The translations under genes were made by a program, and so were the position numbers. Positions 33,201-41,456 of a stretch of DNA of 64,000 nt are shown in pieces. The DNA is taken from NCBI GenBank assembly GCA_002387845.1, contig DGLB01000054.1, positions 62,001 to 126,000 on the forward strand. Direction: 5' to 3'. The DNA comes from Stenotrophomonas maltophilia (lineage in GTDB: Bacteria > Pseudomonadota > Gammaproteobacteria > Xanthomonadales > Xanthomonadaceae). Below the pieces are notes generated by a model, which saw nothing but the letters and a program-made list of their open reading frames with translations, ran no database searches and had not been told where the DNA came from. The number at the start of each line of letters is the position of its first letter. The stretch's first letter is position 1.

Positions 33201-35748
33201 CGCCGGCAATGGCGGAGCCCCCGAGCTGGATGGCGAGGAGGGCGTGGTGCTGAGCCCCGCCGCAGGCCAGGCAACCTTCGCCACCTTCGAGGTAACCGAG
33301 GTCGATCAACGGATCGGCATCGGCCTCAGCGAACTGGTGTTGAACAGCGGCAGCTCGGCGTCGTTGATCGTGTACCGTCCCAGCGGCGCCTCGGTGGGCA
33401 ACATCACCTGCCAGCAGAGCAACAAGGGCTGCGAATTCAACCTGCGCGCACCGGAGACCGGCGTGTACGGGATCGTGGTCGATCCGCAGAACGGCTCGCA
33501 GGTCCTGAATTACCGCATTTCAGTCAGTAACGACTTGCGACGGAGCCTGCCGCGCGATACCGACGTGATGCTGGACATCGCACGGCATGGCCAGAACGCG
33601 TGGCTGGCGTTCGATGCCCAGGCCGGCGAGACGTTGGGGCTGCGCATTGCTGGCCAGGCGACGGTGCCGGCGTCTACCATCGTTTCGTATCAGATCCTGC
33701 GACCCGATGGTGTGCAGCTGGCCAGCCGCACGCTGACGTCGCATGACCTGATCAACCTGCCGACCTTGCCGGTGTCGGGCACCTACCAGCTGTTCGTCGA
33801 TCCGCGTTATGGTGCCAGGCTCAGCGCACAGCTGCGTCTGACCGACGGCACCGATGGGGGCACGCGGGTGGAAGGCGACCCGGTGACGTTCGCCACTACG
33901 CAGCCGGGCCAGCCCACCTACTTCACGTTCCAGGCGGTCGCGGGCGAGCAGTTGGGTCTGGGCATCAGCGACCTGCTGGTGTCCACGGGCAGCCAGGTGG
34001 GCGTGACCGTGTATCGGCCCGGCGGAGCCAGTGGCGGGACGGTGACCTGCAACGTGAGCACCCAGGGGTGCGCGCTCGGCTTCACTGCAGCCGATACCGG
34101 CACTTACAGCGTGGTCGTCATGCCGCAAAGCGCTACCCAGACCGCCAGCTTCACGGTCACGCTGTCGCGCGATATCGTCAGCGAGCTGGCACGCGATACG
34201 CCTACCGATCCCGCCATCACACGCCGTGGCCAGCGGGCCCGGTTGAACTTCAGCGGTGTGGCGGGTGAGGTACTGGCGCTGCAGGTGGCCGGGCAGTCCA
34301 CGGTTCCAGCGGCACGCCTGGTGTACTACCGCGTCTACAAGCCGGACGGCACCCTGCTGAGCAGCGTAAGCACGACGGCTTTCACCACGCAGGAACTGCG
34401 TCTGCCCACGGACGGGAACTACCAGATTCTGGTGGACCCGAACTACGGCGAAACCGTGAGCAGCCGGGTCACATTGACCGCCGGCCAGGCCTTCGCGGTG
34501 GATGGCGTGTCGGGCAGCATCGCCACCGAACAGGGCGGGCAGCCGGTACGTGCCACGTTCAGCGCCGTTGCCGGGGACAGACTGGGCGTGGGCGTGTATG
34601 ACCTGGCAGTGTCTACCGGCACCTCTGTCTCGGTCGGGGTATTCCGGCCCGACGGCACGAGTGCGGCCAGTGCGACGTGCAGCGCGGCCAACAACGGCTG
34701 CAAGCTGAGCCTGACAGCGACCCAGACCGGCACCTACGTGGTGGTGACCACGCCGCAATCCGCCCCCCAGACCGTGTCGTACCGCATGGCGGTCTCGCAG
34801 GACAGCACGGGTGTTCTCACTCCCGACGAGCCGGTGGATCTGGTTGTGTCGCGGCGTGGCCAGAACGCGCGATTGAGTTTCACTGGCCAAGCCGGCCAGT
34901 GGCTGTCGCTGCAGGTCGCCGGCCAGGTGACGGAACCGGCAGCGCGCACGGTTTACTACCGCGTGTACCGCCCGGACGGGACGCTGCTGACCAGTCTGAG
35001 CAATACCAGCGCCGACGCGCTGCGTCTGGCTGCGTTGCCCGTGGCCGGTACCTACACGGTGCTGGTCGACTCGGGGCAGGGGGAAACGCTGCAGGCGCGG
35101 CTGACCCTTGCGACAGGGAGCAGCGCGATGGTGCTGGACGGCGCGTCCGCCATGGTGGCGACCGACATCGGCGGGCAGGAAGTGTTCCTGACGTTTGCCG
35201 CGACCGACGGGCAACGGCTGGGCGTGGGCCTGCGCGACCTGCAGGTCTCCACGGGTACCAACGTCTCGGCGATGCTGTATCGGCCTGACGGCACCTCGGC
35301 TTCGGCCACGTGCACCGTGCAGTACGGCGGCTGCGAACTGGACATCACCGCGAACGCCACCGGCGTGTACCGACTGTATGTGAAGCCGCAGTCGGCCACG
35401 CAGCAGATCCAGTTCACCGCCACGGCGTCGACCGATCGCGAGGCCACGCTGGTGCCGGACACGCTGCTGGCGCTGACGCTGGACCGACCCGGGCAGAACG
35501 GCTGGCTGAGCTTCGCCGGTGTCAGCGGTGGGCGGCCGAGCCTGGAGATCACCGATCACACGATGCAGCCTGCGGGCGGCACCGTGAACTACTTGATCTA
35601 CAAGCCGGACGGGACCTCGCTGACGTCGACCAATGTCACCGGCGCGCGCGTGCTCCAGCTGCCCGTGCTGCCTGCCAGTGGCACGTATCGGATCCGGGTC
35701 AATCCCAGTTACGCATCGCCGTACGCGGTGGGCTTGACCTTGAAGTAG
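30229..35748 (+). CDS. Giant secreted TIG/PPC-repeat protein 1
   Basis: A 1839-residue protein. It opens with a signal peptide (VLWLFALLIAAPAAA), then two YD-like motifs (SYVYDVNGRVIAV, RYVYDVMGNIARV) as in RHS proteins, and two IPT/TIG-like Ig domains (about 80-165 and 168-250). Seven tandem units of 210-214 residues follow. Each unit has a LGIGV.DL..S.G segment, a cysteine pair (TCYAARGGC-like), a RRGQNARL segment and a VYKPDGT..VDP.YG half, resembling two bacterial pre-peptidase C-terminal (PPC) beta-sandwiches. There is no enzyme motif. It is probably a long extracellular or surface fibre or adhesin. A 93-base gap separates it from a paralog; no RHS gene follows directly. Confidence 0.82.
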   Translation: MNAVVCRDPATRRGPRLSSRVAASVLWLFALLIAAPAAATSYVYDVNGRVIAVTNDAGESARYVYDVMGNIARVERLAVEELALFAFTPGRGVSGMQVRLQGHGFNAQPTANAVRFAGTSATVLSGTASELVVLVPAGAVTGPISVTTGSQTVASSTDFVVDQNAQQPRIDAIAPQVVTTGAKVTVTGGSLYPIAHQTTARIGTRAGVVGSVDDAQLTFAVPTLAASGKVSVSTPYGMAVSTQDLVVLPSGIAAADIAGVRRVIPDAPAATDTVATPGQQFALLVDATVGELLDVQLSAITGGNLAWSLYDPTNRRLLTGTATTANPTILLPAAARAGTHLLLIKPAQAPASWNLAIDRSRKITVGAEALAVATAVSGQRKRFYFEAGPEQHLGIGVAELALSTGSSMSTAVHRGDVSVTNASCLGGRGGCQLNVRASQRGIHTLTLTPGSTQTFQTLITLSADLVATLVREVPLHLGLPRRGQNARLYFTAQAGESLALQVLSQQTLPAGYNVNYAIYRPDGTLIKSANTVTHNIYTLPSLPQTGTYSVFVDGEYGASVAAQIVLRVGADSGGQLDGEPAEHATEVGGASVYFDFEVDRLDELVGIGISDLVLSSGTTVSMTLYRPDGSTSSSTTCYAARGGCGLNLRSSQVGRHTVLLQPTSASQTMRLKATVTRDLQVEVEPELPVQFDLDRRGQNARLFFETTEAQTLAFLVSGVSTLPTGKAVTLAVYTMDNVLVTSASVSDLEILRLTNLAAGRYYLFIDPADGAQAQGRVTLTTGLPAGLAVDGPSVEHVAPTPGHPAFFAFATTEPEQRLGLALHGMELSSGTSVSVTVYGPAGQSLGNTSCNAARGCELNVRAAVPGSYSLVVRPTATQSMRFTATLSNDVVINLARETPLALDLPRYGQNARLMFDAEAGDNLALQVSDQATPTGSSASYAVYKPDGTSLTSVTVTGFGQQRMMNLPASGRYMILVDPTYGATLQAQVVLTAGNGGAPELDGEEGVVLSPAAGQATFATFEVTEVDQRIGIGLSELVLNSGSSASLIVYRPSGASVGNITCQQSNKGCEFNLRAPETGVYGIVVDPQNGSQVLNYRISVSNDLRRSLPRDTDVMLDIARHGQNAWLAFDAQAGETLGLRIAGQATVPASTIVSYQILRPDGVQLASRTLTSHDLINLPTLPVSGTYQLFVDPRYGARLSAQLRLTDGTDGGTRVEGDPVTFATTQPGQPTYFTFQAVAGEQLGLGISDLLVSTGSQVGVTVYRPGGASGGTVTCNVSTQGCALGFTAADTGTYSVVVMPQSATQTASFTVTLSRDIVSELARDTPTDPAITRRGQRARLNFSGVAGEVLALQVAGQSTVPAARLVYYRVYKPDGTLLSSVSTTAFTTQELRLPTDGNYQILVDPNYGETVSSRVTLTAGQAFAVDGVSGSIATEQGGQPVRATFSAVAGDRLGVGVYDLAVSTGTSVSVGVFRPDGTSAASATCSAANNGCKLSLTATQTGTYVVVTTPQSAPQTVSYRMAVSQDSTGVLTPDEPVDLVVSRRGQNARLSFTGQAGQWLSLQVAGQVTEPAARTVYYRVYRPDGTLLTSLSNTSADALRLAALPVAGTYTVLVDSGQGETLQARLTLATGSSAMVLDGASAMVATDIGGQEVFLTFAATDGQRLGVGLRDLQVSTGTNVSAMLYRPDGTSASATCTVQYGGCELDITANATGVYRLYVKPQSATQQIQFTATASTDREATLVPDTLLALTLDRPGQNGWLSFAGVSGGRPSLEITDHTMQPAGGTVNYLIYKPDGTSLTSTNVTGARVLQLPVLPASGTYRIRVNPSYASPYAVGLTLK
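31390..35748 (+). repeat. Seven tandem ~636-bp coding repeats
   Basis: The GQNA codons recur at 31675, 32317, 32950, 33589, 34228, 34858 and 35491, that is, steps of 642, 633, 639, 639, 630 and 633 bases. The DNA copies are diverged but clearly related and stay in frame. Confidence 0.85.
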
Positions 35749-35806
35749 TCGCGGCAGTGTATCGTCGCATCGGGACGCGCCATGAAGGCGCCTGCAATTC
35801 CACGGA

Positions 35807-35822
35807 GCGGCCGGAAGGCCGC
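35807..35822 (+). promoter_or_regulatory. Leader hairpin before long PPC gene 2
   Basis: GCGGCC-GGAA-GGCCGC is a perfect 6-bp stem with a GNRA-type loop, 19 bases before the start codon and followed by GGGGTGA. Confidence 0.55.
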
Positions 35823-35841
35823 GCGCTCAGGGGTGAGCTGT

Positions 35842-38800
35842 ATGGAAATCAACGCACGTCGCAGTCCCGGCGCTGGCCGGCGCCTGGATCCGGCTGAAGA
35901 CAGTCTGCTGCGGCGAGGGAGCCGCATCGCGGCGTGGGCGCTGTGCCTTCTAGCGCTGGTGCTGGTCGGGCCGGCGTCTGCCACCAGCTATGTCTACGAT
36001 GCGAACGGACGGGTCATCGCGGTTACCAACGATGCCGGGGAAGCCGCGCGCTATGTATACGACGTGATGGGCAACATCCAGAAAGTCGACCGCCTCGCGG
36101 CCGACGAGCTGGCATTGTTCGCGTTCGCACCCGGTCGGGGCGTCAGCGGCACCCAGGTGACGTTGCAGGGGCATGCTTTCGCCACTGAACCCACCGCCAA
36201 CACCGTGCGCTTCGCAGGCACGCCGGCCAGCGTGCTGCGCGCAACCGCCAGCGAGCTGGCGGTGCTGGTTCCTGCGGGCGCGGTGACCGGTCCGATCTCG
36301 GTCAGTGTCGGCGGCCAGACGGTCACCAGCGCGACCGACTTCATCGTTGACCAGAATGCGCGGCTTCCGCGTATCGACACCTTCTCTCCCCAGATCGCCA
36401 GTGCCGGGACGCGCGTCACGGTGGAAGGCGAGTCGCTGTATCCCATCGCCCACCAGACCACGGTCCGCATCGGCGCACGCACCGGTCAGGTCGGCACCGC
36501 GCAGAACGTGCAGCTCGATTTTGTCGTTCCCCCGCTGTCGGCCAGCGGCAAGGTCTCGGTGTCCACGCCGTATGGTCTGGCGCTCAGCACGCAGGACCTG
36601 CTGGTGCTGCCGCCCGGTGTTACCCCCGAAAGCGTGGCGACCTTCCGCCGCGTGGTGCCGGACGCACCCGCCACCGGGTTCACCGTGGCCACCCCTGGGC
36701 AGCAGGCGGCGATCCTGGTGGAGGCTGCGATGGGCGAGCACCTGGACGTGCAGTTCTCCGGCATCACGGCCGGCAACCTGGGCTGGTCGTTGTACGACCC
36801 GACCAACCGGCTGGTGGCGTCGGGCACCGCCAGTATCAACGAGCCTACCGCACTGCTGCCGCCGGCGACCCGCGCGGGCAGCTATCTGCTGCTGGTCAAG
36901 CCGACCCAGGCACCGGCCAGCTGGAACCTCGGCGTGGAGCGCAGCCGGGTCATCGTGCCCGGCGGTGATCCGCTGCAGCTGACCACCACCGTGGGCAACC
37001 AGCGCAAACGACTGGTGTTCTCGGCGGCTGCAGACCAGGTGTTCGGCCTGGGCCTGGAAGACATCACCCTGTCCAGTGGCAGCGTGATGATCGTGACGGC
37101 GATGGCGCGCGACGCCAACCTGGGCAGCGCGACCTGCTACGCCAGCATCGGCGGCTGCCACCTGAATCTGCGCGCCCGCCAGGCACCGCACACGCTAACC
37201 TTCACGCCGAGTGGCACGCTGCAGACCTTCAGCACCCGGGTGACGCTCAGCCCGGACCTGCCGCACACGCTGCAACGTGAGGTTCCGCTGGACCTGACGC
37301 TCGCCCGGCGCGGCCAGAACGCACGCGTGTTCTTCGACGCGCAGGCCGGCGAGCCGCTGGCGTTCCAGATGACCGGTCAGGCCACGCTTCCCGCGGGCCG
37401 CAGCGTGAACTACGCGCTGTACAAGCCGGACGGCACCTTGCTGACCAGCGCCAATGCCACCAGCCATCTGCTGCTCAATCTGCCGAACCTGCCGCAGAGC
37501 GGACGCTACACGGTGTTCGTCGACGCGGAGTATGGCGCGGCCGTGTCCGCGCGCGTGATGGTGAGCGATGGCAGCGGCAGCGGCGGCGGTGGCCAGGTGG
37601 ACGGCGACGCGGCGGCATTCGCTACAACGGCCGGTGGGCAGTCGGTGTACTTCAACTTCACCGCCACCGAGGCGGATCAGCGTATCGGCGTCGGCATCAG
37701 CGACCTGGTGCTGAGCAGTGGTGCTTACGTGAACGCCACGGTGTACCGCCCCGATGGCACCAGCGTGGGCAGCAGCACCTGTTATGCGTCCAGTGGCGGG
37801 TGTGGGATCAATGTCCGTGCAACCGTGGTTGGCCGGTACAGCGTGATCGTGCAGCCCATGAACGCCAGCCAGACCATGCAGCTGCGCGCCTGGGTGTCCA
37901 GCGATCTGCAGGGCGACATTGCACGCGAAACGCCTGTGCAGCTGGCCATCAACCGCCGCGGCCAGAACGCGCGCCTGTTCTTTGACGCGCAGGCGGGCGA
38001 GACGCTGGCCGTGCAGGTGGCGGGGCAGACCACGACGCCTGCAGGCAGGCAGGTGTACTACCAGGTGTACAAGCCGGATGGCACGCTGCTGACGTCCGTG
38101 TATCCCACCAGTTCGGAGACGCTGCGCCTGCCAACGCTGGCCGCAACGGGCCGCTACCTGCTGTTCGTGGATCCGGTGGACGGTGCCGAAGCGGTTGCAC
38201 GGATCACGCTGACCACCGGACAGCAGAGCGGCATGGTGCTGGACGGTGCGCAGGGTGAGGTGATCGCGCCGATTCCGGGACACCCGGCATTGCTCACGTT
38301 TGCCACCACCGAGCCCGATCAGCGGCTGGGATTGGCACTGAGCGACATCCAGGTAAGCACCGGGACGTACTTCAGTCTCTACGTGTACGGACCCAACGGT
38401 ACGCACGTTGACAGCACGACGTGCTACGTCAGCCAGCAGCGCTGCGCGTTGAATCTCCGTGCCACGCTGGTAGGGACCTACAGCGTGGTGGCGACGCCGC
38501 AGTCCGCCGCCCAGACGGTGCAGTTCAGCGCCACGCTGTCGAATGACCAACGTGCCGCGCTGGTACGGGAGCAGCCCCGTGCGTTGAGCCTCGACCGGTT
38601 TGGCCAGAACGCGCGCCTGCGGTTCAACGCGGAAGCGGACGAAGCCCTTGCGGTCCAGATCACCGGGCAGTCCAGTACTGGCAACGCCAGTGTCTCGTAC
38701 ACGGTGTACAAGCCGGATGGCGCGTCACTGACCAGCGTGAACGCCACGACCCACGGTGAGATGCGGATCATGAAGGCCCCGGTCGCAGGGGAGTACGTGA

Positions 38801-41400
38801 TCTTCGTGGATCCCGCCAATGGAGCAACCGCGCAGGCCAGCGTCCTGCTCACCGCCGGCAATGGCGGTGATCCGGTCATCGATGAAGGCGTGCAGCAGGT
38901 GGAAACCACGGTGGGTGGGCAGGCGACCTTCGCCACCTTCGAGGTGGAGGAGGTCGACCAGCGCATCGGCATCGGCATCAGCGACCTTCTGGTCAGCAGC
39001 GGCAGCTACGCGTCGGTCTATGTGTACCGCCCCAATGGCGCATCGGTGGCGAGCGCGACCTGCTACCAGAGCTACAAGGGCTGCGGTCTCAATCTGCGCG
39101 CACCGGAGGTCGGAACCTACGCCATCGTGGTCACGCCCGCGAGCGCGACCCAGACCCTGCGCTACGGCGTCACCGTGAGCAACGATCTGCGTCGCCTGCT
39201 GCCGCGCGAAACGACGACAATGCTGGATATTCCGCAGCGGGGTCAGAACGCGCGCCTGGGCTTCACCGCGCAGGCCGGCGAAACGTTGGGCCTGCAGGTT
39301 GTCGGGCAGGTCGCCAACCCGGTGGGCACCACGGTGTCCTACCAGGTGTTCAAGCCGGACGGAACGTCGCTGGCCAGTCGCAGCGTGACAAGCTCCGACA
39401 CATTGAATCTGCCGACGTTGCCGGTCAGCGGCGAGTACCTGCTGTTCGTGGACCCGGACCAGGGGGCCGCAGCGACGGCCCAGCTGCGGCTGACGAGCGG
39501 GGATGACAGCGGAACCGTGATCGACGGAGACTCCGGTGCGTTCGCCACCACCCAACCCGGGCAGCCGACCTACCTGACTTTCCAGGCCGCTGCCGGTGAG
39601 CAGCTGGGCCTGGGCATCAGCGACCTGGCGGTCTCCAGTGGCAGCTACGTCAGCGTGTATGTATATCGACCCGGTGGCGCGTCGCTGACCAGCACCCCCT
39701 GCTACGTGTCTTATGGTGGCTGCGTGTTGAACATCAACGCCACGGAAGGCGGTACCTACAGCGTGGTCACATCGCCGCAGAACGCCACGCAGACCGCGCA
39801 GTTCAAGGCCACACTGTCGCGCGACCTGCGGCTGAGCCTGCCGCGCGAGCAGCCGTTTGAGCTTGCGCTGCCGCGTCGTGGGCAGAAGGCACGCCTGAGC
39901 TTCAGTGGTGAAGCCGGTGAGTCGCTGGCGCTGCAGGTGGCGGGCCAGGCGACCTTCCCTGCATCGCGAAGTGTCTACTACCGTGTCTACAAGCCGGACG
40001 GCACGTCGTTGACCTCGTTCAGTGCCACCGCGTTTGCGGCACAGGAACTGCGCCTGCCGGTTTCGGGCACCTACCAGGTGCTGGTGGAAACCAGTTACGG
40101 CGAAACGGTGAACAGCCGGCTCATGCTGACGGCAGGTGCGGCCGTGCCGGTCGACGGTACACCGTCAACGGTGGCGACCGACTACGGCGGCCAGGCCGTG
40201 CGGAATACGTTCCAGGTAACGGCGGGGCAGCAGGTGGGCATCGGTCTGTATGATCTGGCCGTGTCTTCCGGCTCCTACGTGAGCGTTTCGCTGTACCGGC
40301 CGGACGGCACCAGCTCAACGTCCACCACGTGCTACACCTCCTACCAGGGGTGCAAGCTCACGCTGGCGGCGGCCCAGACCGGGGTCTACAGCCTGGTGGT
40401 GACGCCGCAGTCGGCTACCCAGACCTTCACCTACAAGGTGGCGGTGAGCCATGACGTGACCGGCGCGATGACGCTGGACGAGCCGCTGGACGTGGTGCTG
40501 TCGCGGCGCGGTCAGAATGCCCGCTTCACCTTCAACGGATCGACGGGGCAGCGACTGTCGCTGCAGATTGCGGGACAGGCCACGGTACCCGCCGCGCGGA
40601 CCATCTACTACCGCGTTTATCGCCCGGATGGCACGCAGTTGACCAGTACCGGTACCAGCACCTACACCGGGCTGCGGTTGCCCGCACTCCCGGTGGACGG
40701 TACCTACACCGTGCTGGTTGACTCCAACTATGGTGAAACCGTGCAGGCCCACCTGACGGTCGCTTCCGGGAGCAGCGCGTTGCAGGTTGATGGTGCCACC
40801 GCCAGTGCATCCACCGAGGTCGGTGGCCAGGAGGTGTACCTGGCGTTCAACGCGGAGGCGGGACAGCGCCTGGGCATTGGCCTGTCCAACCTGGGCGTAT
40901 CGAACGGAACCTACTTCTCCACCGTGGTCTACCGCCCGGACGGCAACACGGCCAGCGCCACCTGCTACGTGCAGTACGGCAGCTGCGAGATGAACCTCGT
41001 CGCCAACGCCACCGGCCTGTACCAGCTGTATGCGTCGCCCGTGCAGGCTGCCCAGACGATCCAGTTCACGGCGACAGTCTCCACCGATGTGGGGGGCACA
41101 CTGGAGCGCGATACCCCACTGCAGTTGTCGCTGCCGCGGCATGGCCAGAACGCCTGGCTTCAGTTTGACGGCACGGCCGGCGAAAGCCTCTCGCTGCACG
41201 TGACGAATCCCGTGACCCAGCCTGTAGGTGGTAACACGTACTACGTGGTCTACAAGCCTGATGGCACGTCGCTGACCGCCATCAACATCAACGCAGCGCG
41301 GGTGGTGCAGTTCGCGGCATTGCCGACCAGTGGTACCTATCGCATATCACTGAGCCCGACATATGGCGTTCCGCTCGACGTGGGTTTGACGCTGAAGTAA
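35842..41400 (+). CDS. Giant secreted TIG/PPC-repeat protein 2
   Basis: A 1852-residue paralog of the protein encoded at 30229 with the same order: signal peptide (ALCLLALVLVGPASA), YD motifs (SYVYDANGRVIAV, RYVYDVMGNIQKV), two TIG-like domains, and seven units with paired cysteines (CYASSGGC, CYQSYKGC and similar). The last four unit steps are the same length as in the paralog, so the whole gene was duplicated after the array had formed. I chose ATG 35842 because the upstream leader with hairpin and GGGGTGA matches those of the other two copies; an ATG at 35782 would swallow that leader. It is 56 bases ahead of RHS gene 2, mirroring the short copy ahead of RHS gene 1. Its role is unknown; a surface or secreted partner of the RHS protein is inferred. 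Confidence 0.82.
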   Translation: MEINARRSPGAGRRLDPAEDSLLRRGSRIAAWALCLLALVLVGPASATSYVYDANGRVIAVTNDAGEAARYVYDVMGNIQKVDRLAADELALFAFAPGRGVSGTQVTLQGHAFATEPTANTVRFAGTPASVLRATASELAVLVPAGAVTGPISVSVGGQTVTSATDFIVDQNARLPRIDTFSPQIASAGTRVTVEGESLYPIAHQTTVRIGARTGQVGTAQNVQLDFVVPPLSASGKVSVSTPYGLALSTQDLLVLPPGVTPESVATFRRVVPDAPATGFTVATPGQQAAILVEAAMGEHLDVQFSGITAGNLGWSLYDPTNRLVASGTASINEPTALLPPATRAGSYLLLVKPTQAPASWNLGVERSRVIVPGGDPLQLTTTVGNQRKRLVFSAAADQVFGLGLEDITLSSGSVMIVTAMARDANLGSATCYASIGGCHLNLRARQAPHTLTFTPSGTLQTFSTRVTLSPDLPHTLQREVPLDLTLARRGQNARVFFDAQAGEPLAFQMTGQATLPAGRSVNYALYKPDGTLLTSANATSHLLLNLPNLPQSGRYTVFVDAEYGAAVSARVMVSDGSGSGGGGQVDGDAAAFATTAGGQSVYFNFTATEADQRIGVGISDLVLSSGAYVNATVYRPDGTSVGSSTCYASSGGCGINVRATVVGRYSVIVQPMNASQTMQLRAWVSSDLQGDIARETPVQLAINRRGQNARLFFDAQAGETLAVQVAGQTTTPAGRQVYYQVYKPDGTLLTSVYPTSSETLRLPTLAATGRYLLFVDPVDGAEAVARITLTTGQQSGMVLDGAQGEVIAPIPGHPALLTFATTEPDQRLGLALSDIQVSTGTYFSLYVYGPNGTHVDSTTCYVSQQRCALNLRATLVGTYSVVATPQSAAQTVQFSATLSNDQRAALVREQPRALSLDRFGQNARLRFNAEADEALAVQITGQSSTGNASVSYTVYKPDGASLTSVNATTHGEMRIMKAPVAGEYVIFVDPANGATAQASVLLTAGNGGDPVIDEGVQQVETTVGGQATFATFEVEEVDQRIGIGISDLLVSSGSYASVYVYRPNGASVASATCYQSYKGCGLNLRAPEVGTYAIVVTPASATQTLRYGVTVSNDLRRLLPRETTTMLDIPQRGQNARLGFTAQAGETLGLQVVGQVANPVGTTVSYQVFKPDGTSLASRSVTSSDTLNLPTLPVSGEYLLFVDPDQGAAATAQLRLTSGDDSGTVIDGDSGAFATTQPGQPTYLTFQAAAGEQLGLGISDLAVSSGSYVSVYVYRPGGASLTSTPCYVSYGGCVLNINATEGGTYSVVTSPQNATQTAQFKATLSRDLRLSLPREQPFELALPRRGQKARLSFSGEAGESLALQVAGQATFPASRSVYYRVYKPDGTSLTSFSATAFAAQELRLPVSGTYQVLVETSYGETVNSRLMLTAGAAVPVDGTPSTVATDYGGQAVRNTFQVTAGQQVGIGLYDLAVSSGSYVSVSLYRPDGTSSTSTTCYTSYQGCKLTLAAAQTGVYSLVVTPQSATQTFTYKVAVSHDVTGAMTLDEPLDVVLSRRGQNARFTFNGSTGQRLSLQIAGQATVPAARTIYYRVYRPDGTQLTSTGTSTYTGLRLPALPVDGTYTVLVDSNYGETVQAHLTVASGSSALQVDGATASASTEVGGQEVYLAFNAEAGQRLGIGLSNLGVSNGTYFSTVVYRPDGNTASATCYVQYGSCEMNLVANATGLYQLYASPVQAAQTIQFTATVSTDVGGTLERDTPLQLSLPRHGQNAWLQFDGTAGESLSLHVTNPVTQPVGGNTYYVVYKPDGTSLTAININAARVVQFAALPTSGTYRISLSPTYGVPLDVGLTLK
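37030..41400 (+). repeat. Seven tandem ~638-bp coding repeats, second array
   Basis: GQNA codons recur at 37312, 37960, 38602, 39241, 39880, 40510 and 41143 (steps 648, 642, 639, 639, 630, 633). The last four steps equal those in the first array. Confidence 0.85.
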
Positions 41401-41415
41401 GGAATCACCTCAACC

Positions 41416-41429
41416 GTCCGCTCGCGGAC
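41416..41429 (+). promoter_or_regulatory. Leader hairpin before RHS gene 2
   Basis: GTCCGC-TC-GCGGAC follows CAACC and lies 27 bases before the RHS start, matching the position of the hairpin ahead of RHS gene 1. Confidence 0.4.
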
Positions 41430-41456
41430 GACTGGCGCAGTGGACTGGAGCAGGGC

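Noticed and set aside
31390..41400. CRISPR-like or satellite repeats
   Set aside because: The units are over 600 bases, diverged and in frame within genes; there are no short identical repeats with spacers.
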